DNA of 16,899 nt, taken from positions 1 to 16,899 of the forward strand of contig CAJUMD010000073.1 in assembly GCA_910587275.1 (NCBI GenBank). The letters run 5' to 3'. This DNA is from an uncultured Kineothrix sp. GTDB lineage: Bacteria > Bacillota > Clostridia > Lachnospirales > Lachnospiraceae. Under the pieces are notes generated by a model. That model had not been told where the DNA came from, ran no database searches, and worked only from the letters and a program-made list of their open reading frames with translations. This document shows positions 12,426 through 16,899 of the stretch, one piece after another. Within the stretch, counting starts at the first letter, position 1, and the number at the start of each line of letters is the position of its first letter. Both the position numbers and the translations under genes were made by a program.

Positions 12426-12454
12426 TTGACGGATTCCCCGTTATTGTATATAAT
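12426..12454 (+). promoter_or_regulatory. ispE promoter
   Basis: TTGACG (12426-12431), a 17-bp spacer and a perfect TATAAT (12449-12454), about 45 nt before the ispE start. The spacer contains the candidate attR core. Confidence 0.75.
12433..12442 (+). other. Candidate attR core (ATTCCCCGTT)
   Basis: This is an exact direct copy of 8178-8187. An inverted copy of nine of the bases, AACGGGGAA, lies at 12357-12365. If it is the crossover site, the element supplies the -35 of the ispE promoter and the chromosome supplies the -10. Confidence 0.35.
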
Positions 12455-12498
12455 GAAATACAATTCATGTATACAAAATGCAAACGAGGTACAATACT

Positions 12499-13425
12499 AT
12501 GCCGGAAAAATCCAAAACCTTAACCAGAAAAGCCTACGCCAAAATCAATTTGGGACTGGATGTCCTAAGGCGCCGGCAAGACGGATACCACGAAGTAAAA
12601 ATGATTATGCAGACCATAAGCCTGTACGATACTCTTACGTTTTGGGAAGCGGAAACAGGAATTGCGGTATTTACGGACCGCGAAGATCTTCCGGGGGACG
12701 AACATAACCTGGTTTACCGCGCGGCGAAACTCCTTATGGACACCTATGGGATAAAAAGCGGGGTAAAAATCGAATTGCACAAAAAAATTCCCATGGCCGC
12801 CGGAATGGCAGGCGGAAGTACGGACGCAGCGGCAGTATTCCACGGAATGAACGAATTGTACGGGCTTGGCATGACGGAAGACGAGATGTGCCGGCTTGCC
12901 GTCACAATCGGCGCCGACGTGCCTTACTGCATACAGGGCGGCACGGCATTATCGGAAGGAATCGGGGAAGTACTGACCAAACTGCCCGATGCACCGGACT
13001 GTTTCCTGCTGATTGCAAAACCGGATATCGACGTTTCCACTAAATATGTCTATGAAAACCTCCATGCCAATGCGCTGGCATACCATCCCGACATTGACGG
13101 CATGAGGACAGCCATTGAAAGAGGAACGTTAAGCGGCATCACGGAGCGGATGGAAAACGTGCTGGAAACCGTAACGGTGGAAAAATATCCCATAATACGG
13201 GAAATCAAAGATTTCATGATGGAAAACGGCGCCATGAACGCATTGATGAGCGGCAGCGGACCTACGGTATTCGGTGTATTTGACACAAAGGAAAAAGCGG
13301 ATGCTGCATATCGGCTCTTAAAAGCAGACCCGGATGCAGCATATCAGACACATCAAACAGAATTGGCAAAACAGGTATATACCGCCTTCCCGGTGAAACG
13401 GGAGCAGGCGTCTTCCGGCAGCTAA
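12499..13425 (+). CDS. ispE: 4-diphosphocytidyl-2-C-methyl-D-erythritol kinase
   Basis: The 308-aa GHMP kinase phosphorylates CDP-methylerythritol with ATP in the MEP isoprenoid pathway. The start motif KAYAKINLGLDVLRRRQDGYH carries the catalytic Lys (about Lys15). The glycine-rich ATP loop PMAAGMAGGSTDAAA is at about 98-112, and the catalytic Asp is in GADVPYC (about Asp140). The C-terminal GHMP motif is MSGSGPTVFGVF. ATG 12499 was chosen for GAGGT 8 nt upstream and the family N-terminus; an in-frame ATG at 12478 has no RBS. It heads a plus-strand series with gntR, a small gene, murI and a DUF1934 gene. Confidence 0.97.
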   Translation: MPEKSKTLTRKAYAKINLGLDVLRRRQDGYHEVKMIMQTISLYDTLTFWEAETGIAVFTDREDLPGDEHNLVYRAAKLLMDTYGIKSGVKIELHKKIPMAAGMAGGSTDAAAVFHGMNELYGLGMTEDEMCRLAVTIGADVPYCIQGGTALSEGIGEVLTKLPDAPDCFLLIAKPDIDVSTKYVYENLHANALAYHPDIDGMRTAIERGTLSGITERMENVLETVTVEKYPIIREIKDFMMENGAMNALMSGSGPTVFGVFDTKEKADAAYRLLKADPDAAYQTHQTELAKQVYTAFPVKREQASSGS

Positions 13426-13549
13426 ACCGGATATGCCGCAAAAAGGCAAACGTTGGCTTTAAGCACGGCACTTAGCCCAAGTCTGCGGGAAGCACTATAA
13501 GAAGGATATCGGAAATAAGTATAACAGGGTAAAGCAGGAGTGGTAATCT

Positions 13550-14245
13550 ATGGGTAAAGACGGTTTACAGGTAACTATGGACGAATTTTTACCGCTGCGC
13601 GACGTCGTATTCAATACGCTGCGCAAAGCGATACTGACCGGGGAATTAAAACCCGGTGAGCGCCTGATGGAAATCCATTTGGCAAACCGGCTGGGGGTGA
13701 GCCGTACCCCCATACGCGAAGCAATCCGTAAACTGGAACTGGAAGGACTGGTAACGATGATTCCCAGACGGGGCGCGGAAGTGGCGCAGATTACGGAACG
13801 GAGCCTGAAAGACGTGCTGGAAGTGCGCCGCGCACTGGACGCCCTTTGTGCCGAGCTCGCCTGCGAGCGGATTACGGAGACGGAAAAAGCGGAGCTTGCC
13901 AATGCCTGTACTGAATTTGAAAAAGCTACGAAAACAAAAGATACCACGGTCATTGCCAGGGCGGACGTGGCGCTGCATGACATTATTGTGGCAGCCACGG
14001 GCAACCGGAGACTGGTGCAGCTTGTCAATAACCTGGCGGAACAAATGTACCGCTACCGTTTTGAGTACATCAAAGACGAAAGCCAGCATGAAAGACTGAT
14101 TGAAGAACATAGAATAATATATGAAAGCATTATGGCAAACAACAGCGCCGCAGCGGCGGAAGCTGCAAGGATTCACATTGACAACCAGGAAAAATCCATC
14201 ATAAAGCAGATACGCCTGGAAAACGGACAGCGACAGCCGGTATAA
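13550..14245 (+). CDS. GntR-family (FadR/FCD subfamily) transcriptional regulator
   Basis: The 231-aa protein has an N-terminal winged helix-turn-helix (about 15-75): LRDVVFNTLRKAILTGELKP, then the classic RLGVSRTPIREAIRKLELEG. A C-terminal helical FCD effector domain (about 85-220) carries likely metal or ligand residues in ARADVALHDIIVAATGN and in the later EEHRIIYESI and ARIHIDNQE. It binds DNA as a dimer and responds to a small carboxylate-type metabolite in known relatives; the effector here is unknown. AGGAG lies 9 nt upstream. A 124-nt gap separates it from ispE, with an imperfect hairpin (13452-13483). Confidence 0.9.
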   Translation: MGKDGLQVTMDEFLPLRDVVFNTLRKAILTGELKPGERLMEIHLANRLGVSRTPIREAIRKLELEGLVTMIPRRGAEVAQITERSLKDVLEVRRALDALCAELACERITETEKAELANACTEFEKATKTKDTTVIARADVALHDIIVAATGNRRLVQLVNNLAEQMYRYRFEYIKDESQHERLIEEHRIIYESIMANNSAAAAEAARIHIDNQEKSIIKQIRLENGQRQPV

Positions 14246-14310
14246 AACGGTGGAATTTGGCAAGACTTTTCCTATCGGAAAAAGGTATAATAACTGATAG
14301 GAGAAGCCAA

Positions 14311-14586
14311 ATGAAAAAATTGTGGGAAACAGGAATCATGTTGTTTGCGGTTGCAGGTTTTTGGGGAATGATTTATCCCGACCTTTGTTTTGTACCGGAT
14401 GTCTGTCAGGCAGGAACGGAATGCGGAAAGGAAGCCGCCTGTGAAGAAGCGGAATGGGACGGCGCATGGGAACCGGACATTTATACACGCATCTGCATGG
14501 CACAGCCCGGACAGGTCAGGGGGAAAAGCCGTTTACTGGAGGTCCTCCAAACCCGGCGGAAAGAACCGGAAAAGGCAGAAAACTAA
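14311..14586 (+). CDS. Small exported or membrane protein of unknown function
   Basis: The 91-aa protein has MKKLWETGIMLFAVAGFWGM, a basic start and hydrophobic segment that could be a signal peptide or anchor. A short acidic, Cys-containing part (three Cys within FVPDVCQAGTECGKEAACEE) and a basic C-terminus follow. The ATG at 14311 has AGGAG 7 nt upstream; the frame is open to 14257 but lacks signals there. TATAAT at 14286-14291 may be a -10, with no good -35. It lies between gntR and murI with a 28-nt gap to murI. I do not recognise it. Confidence 0.6.
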   Translation: MKKLWETGIMLFAVAGFWGMIYPDLCFVPDVCQAGTECGKEAACEEAEWDGAWEPDIYTRICMAQPGQVRGKSRLLEVLQTRRKEPEKAEN

Positions 14587-14614
14587 ATAAAAACGGAAGG
14601 TAAAGGTAACATCA

Positions 14615-15463
14615 ATGGCGTTAACAGGGAATCACGGGGAACCGTGCAGCGCCCCCATAGGGGTCTTTGATTCCGGCGTGGGGGGACTGACGGTAGCAAG
14701 GGAAATCATGCGGCAGATTCCGAATGAAAACATCATTTATTTCGGGGACACGGCGCGGGTTCCTTACGGAAGCAAATCAAAGGAAACCATTACGAAATAT
14801 TCAAGACAGATTGTCCGCTTCCTCCGGGAACAGAACGTAAAGGCAATCGTGGCGGCATGCAATACCGCAAGTGCTTACGCCCTGGAGGAAATCGAGCAGG
14901 AAATCGACATACCAATCATCGGCGTGGTAAAGCCGGGGGCAAAGGTGGCTGCGGAAGTAACAAAGAACGGCAAAATAGGTGTTATCGGCACGGAAGGCAC
15001 CATCGGAAGCCACATTTACGCTACATACATTAACAAAATCAACCCGGACATTACGGTACTTGGCAAGGCATGCCCCCTGTTCGTACCGCTGGTAGAAGAA
15101 GGGTTATGGCAGGACCCCGTAACGGACGAAATTGCCAACCGGTATTTGGGCGGACTGATCGACAGCGATATCGATACCCTGATTTTAGGCTGCACCCATT
15201 ACCCGATGATACGTTCCACAGTGGGGAAAATCATGGGGGAGAACGTGACGCTGGTAAATCCGGCTTACGAAACGGCAAGGGAGTTAAAAGAACTCCTGAC
15301 GGCGGAAAACCTGTTAAACGGCAGCCAGCAGGCTCTCGGAAGCAACCGCTACCGTTTTTACGTCAGCGACATGGCGGATAAATTCCAGACGTTTGCCAAT
15401 TCGATTTTAAAATACGGCATTCTCTCCGCGGAAAAAATTAACATTGAAGAATATGACCCATAA
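14615..15463 (+). CDS. murI: Glutamate racemase
   Basis: The 282-aa enzyme converts L-glutamate to D-glutamate for peptidoglycan stem peptides, without cofactor. The family start IGVFDSGVGGLTVAREI carries the N-terminal Asp/Ser. FGDTARVPYGSKS follows, and the two catalytic cysteines are Cys82 (AACNTASA) and Cys193 (LGCTHYP). The length is normal apart from about 13 extra N-terminal residues. The RBS (AAGGT at 14600-14604) is moderate. The 38-nt gap to the DUF1934 gene suggests one transcript. Confidence 0.96.
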   Translation: MALTGNHGEPCSAPIGVFDSGVGGLTVAREIMRQIPNENIIYFGDTARVPYGSKSKETITKYSRQIVRFLREQNVKAIVAACNTASAYALEEIEQEIDIPIIGVVKPGAKVAAEVTKNGKIGVIGTEGTIGSHIYATYINKINPDITVLGKACPLFVPLVEEGLWQDPVTDEIANRYLGGLIDSDIDTLILGCTHYPMIRSTVGKIMGENVTLVNPAYETARELKELLTAENLLNGSQQALGSNRYRFYVSDMADKFQTFANSILKYGILSAEKINIEEYDP

Positions 15464-15501
15464 TCCATGAACAGGGAAAAACGAAAGGCGGTTAGACACC
15501 T

Positions 15502-15957
15502 ATGACAAAGGAAGTACTTTTATCCCTCCGGGGACTGCAGTTCGACGCGGTATCCATGGACGGAGATAAAATAGAAACCATTCTGCCTGCAGAATATTAC
15601 AAGCGCAACGACAGCCATTACGTCATTTATGACGAAGCGGTGGAAGGATTCGGGGAAGGCACGAAAAACATACTGAAATTCAAGAACCATTCGCTGGACC
15701 TGACGAAAAAAGGGCTGGTAAACGTACATATGATTTTTGAGGAAAACAAAAAAAACATGACGAATTACTCCACGCCCTACGGGGATATTTTAATCGGCAT
15801 CGATGCCAAAAGCGTGAATTACCAGGAGGAAGAAAACCGAATTGTCGTGGACGTGGATTACGCGCTGGAAGTCAACTACGAACATTTTGCGGACTGCAGC
15901 ATCAAAGTGGACATCCGCTCCAAGGACGGGGAGGGCTTTGCCCTGAGAAGTGAATAA
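15502..15957 (+). CDS. DUF1934 (YwiB-like) beta-barrel protein
   Basis: The 151-aa protein fits DUF1934. It starts MTKEVLLSLRGLQF, followed by YYKRNDSHYVIYDEAVEG, TKNILKFKNHSLDLTKKG and TPYGDILIGIDAKSVNY, alternating strands expected of the lipocalin-like barrel. It ends VDYALEVNYEHFADCSIKVDIRSK. The biochemical role of the family is not established. AAAGGCGG is a weak RBS about 10 nt upstream. It is the last gene of the plus-strand series and is followed by a structured 3' region and a bidirectional terminator. Confidence 0.85.
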   Translation: MTKEVLLSLRGLQFDAVSMDGDKIETILPAEYYKRNDSHYVIYDEAVEGFGEGTKNILKFKNHSLDLTKKGLVNVHMIFEENKKNMTNYSTPYGDILIGIDAKSVNYQEEENRIVVDVDYALEVNYEHFADCSIKVDIRSKDGEGFALRSE

Positions 15958-15996
15958 ACACACGCAGGACGTGCCGCGCCGCTTCAGTGACACAAT

Positions 15997-16072
15997 CGTG
16001 CAGGGAAGGCATCTTCCCTACACGCCGCGCCCCATGCGCCGCCTTAGCGGCATACTTCCTCTGCATGGGGCG
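15997..16072. other. Two strong hairpins in the 3' region of the DUF1934 gene
   Basis: Hairpin 1 (15997-16024): CGTG + GGGAAG pairs with CTTCCC + CACG, tetraloop GCAT. Hairpin 2 (16028-16072): CGCCCCATGC pairs perfectly with GCATGGGGCG, enclosing GCCGC/GCGGC and an unpaired ATACTTCCTCT. Neither has a T-run, and the real terminator is further on. It is a candidate 3'UTR RNA structure or small RNA on either strand. Confidence 0.5.
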
Positions 16073-16078
16073 GTGCAT

Positions 16079-16114
16079 AAAAAAGCTGCCAGGTAATACC
16101 TGACAGTCTTTTTT
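16079..16114. terminator. Bidirectional terminator between convergent genes
   Basis: AAAAAAGCTG-CAGG pairs with CCTG-CAG-CTTTTTT, with a TAATA loop and minor mismatches. It has A-runs and T-runs on both sides and serves both the DUF1934 gene (+) and the membrane protein gene (-). Confidence 0.85.
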
Positions 16115-16127
16115 CATGTGTGCTGCA

Positions 16128-16604
16128 TTATTTAATGGGTTTTGCGCCCGCTTTTTCCTGCGCTTTTTCCAATGCCTGGCGGAAACGCCCTTTCTTCTTT
16201 TGGGGAGCCACAAGCGGTTTGCCGTGCAGCCCTTTCACATCCGTGATGTAAATGCCGCTGACCGTAGCCTTGACTTCCTTCTTGACGGGTATCATTTCAA
16301 AAATTTTCTCATCGCTCACCAAAGTCATAATCTGCGGACCGATTTTCGCCTTGACAATAGGAAGTTTGGAACCCCGCAGCAATTTCGGCGTCTGCGCAAT
16401 GACCGCCTGCGGAAGTCCCGCATCTTTTATTTTCATCCGCTTCTTGTCGATGATGAGCATGGAAACGGTCTGCTTCATCGCATTAATCTGTTCCTGCTGT
16501 TCCGCCTGCCTTTTCTGCGCTTTTCTGCCAAGGAAATAGAGCGCTGCAATGGCAATGGCAAGGACTGCCAATACCACCAATAAAACGATTAGTCCTGTAC
16601 TCAC
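16128..16604 (-). CDS. Membrane-anchored protein of unknown function
   Basis: From the GTG at 16604 the protein is 158 aa. A single N-terminal transmembrane segment (STGLIVLLVVLAVLAIAIAA) precedes a Lys/Gln-rich helix (about 25-45). A compact folded region (about 50-130) follows, with VSMLIIDKKRMKIKDAGLP, RGSKLPIVKAKIGPQIMTLV and KKEVKATVSGIYITDVKGLHG. The tail is basic. The GTG has GGGAGGTG just upstream (core GGAGG at 6 nt), the best start signal here; longer reading into the repeat to 16844 has no start signals. I recognise no named domain. It converges on the DUF1934 gene. Confidence 0.75.
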   Translation of the reverse strand: MSTGLIVLLVVLAVLAIAIAALYFLGRKAQKRQAEQQEQINAMKQTVSMLIIDKKRMKIKDAGLPQAVIAQTPKLLRGSKLPIVKAKIGPQIMTLVSDEKIFEMIPVKKEVKATVSGIYITDVKGLHGKPLVAPQKKKGRFRQALEKAQEKAGAKPIK

Positions 16605-16638
16605 AATGCACCTCCCGCTTTTCCTTAATGTAGAACTA

Positions 16639-16667
16639 ATTGTAGCATTGTTTTCGGAATAAGGCAA
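16639..16667 (-). promoter_or_regulatory. Promoter of the membrane-anchored protein gene
   Basis: The minus strand has TTGCCT (16662-16667), a 17-bp spacer and TACAAT (16639-16644) with a TGC extension. The interspersed repeat lies just upstream. Confidence 0.6.
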
Positions 16668-16702
16668 GGGAAAAGAGCGGACGCGAATTAAGAAAAATAA
16701 CA

Positions 16703-16806
16703 GTTCAGCCTGAAATGTTATATTGATGGGCGGACGCACGGAAGGGAGTTTTTTGGGGGGCGGCGCCTGCGGGATTGCCTGTCCCGGTTTTCCGTGCACT
16801 TTTCCC
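16703..16806 (-). repeat. Interspersed structured repeat, copy B
   Basis: This is the minus-strand partner of 1234-1336, with the same outer stem, inner hairpin and TTCAG-N-CTGAA end. Differences gather in the linkers and loops (CTGCCGCC versus CAGGCGCC, CGCCCGTG versus CTTCCGTG). As with copy A, it lies upstream of, and in the same orientation as, the promoter of the next gene. In 16807-16899 beyond it I see only a CGGCAT/ATGCCG dyad (16865-16878). Confidence 0.8.
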
Positions 16807-16899
16807 GGCTGGGAGTTTCTAAGCAGAATGGCGTAGGTTATCATCGGCTACGGTCGCCCTCTATCGGCATCCATGCCGAATCGGGCTAAACCGTGCATC

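Noticed and set aside
1..16899. tRNA, rRNA, riboswitch or T-box elements
   Set aside because: I looked especially upstream of asnS and at the candidate att sites and saw no cloverleaf, T-box GGTGG-type signal or known riboswitch core.

Overview
The window looks like a piece of a Lachnospiraceae-type (Clostridia, low-G+C Firmicutes) chromosome. The signs are strong purine-rich ribosome binding sites, TTGACA/TATAAT-like promoters, Gram-positive lipoproteins, a C40 peptidase with a long coiled coil, a trigger-factor-like lipoprotein, and an asnS / cls / ispE / murI / DUF1934 housekeeping set. All assignments are read from the sequence and remembered family features; no database search was run.

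Left edge (1-1230): a clearly A+T-rich block that does not match its neighbours. It carries a minus-strand gene very like AviRa, the 23S rRNA guanine methyltransferase known for avilamycin (orthosomycin) resistance. A 14-codon leader ORF with a near-perfect ribosome binding site and an extended -10 promoter precede it. A 20-bp perfect palindrome and short tandem repeats lie downstream. This looks like an acquired resistance segment.

Chromosomal block 1 (1234-8200): an interspersed repeat (copy A), a plus-strand lipoprotein gene, then four minus-strand genes: NlpC/P60 peptidase, asnS, an FKBP/trigger-factor-like lipoprotein, and a cardiolipin synthase. A long hairpin sits between asnS and the peptidase gene.

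Accessory block (about 8178-12442): a compact integrative element inserted between the divergent genes cls and ispE. From left to right it holds a type I toxin-antitoxin locus (29-aa holin-like toxin plus a convergent antisense RNA), about 480 bp of hairpin-rich noncoding DNA, a minus-strand ribbon-helix-helix-like regulator, a divergent control region with three copies of a TATCGAATGCNATAT operator, and a plus-strand operon. The operon encodes a HIRAN-domain protein, a 57-aa protein, a 179-aa protein of unknown function and a Tn916-type tyrosine integrase. Right of the integrase are a terminator and two sets of short tandem repeats that look like integrase arm sites. A 10-bp direct repeat (ATTCCCCGTT) at 8178 and 12433 is a candidate att core; each copy lies in the -35/-10 spacer of the flanking chromosomal gene's promoter. 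No relaxase, replication or conjugation gene is visible.

Chromosomal block 2 (12499-16899): plus-strand ispE, a FadR-type GntR regulator, a small exported or membrane protein, murI and a DUF1934 gene, ended by a structured 3' region and a bidirectional terminator shared with a convergent membrane-anchored protein. Copy B of the interspersed repeat sits upstream of that last gene's promoter. Both copies, 15 kb apart, have the same orientation relative to the gene they precede.

The signals most worth following are the leader-controlled AviRa-like gene, the Fst/par-like toxin-antisense locus with its repeated 11-mer, the three-operator switch of the small integrative element, and the two-copy structured repeat.
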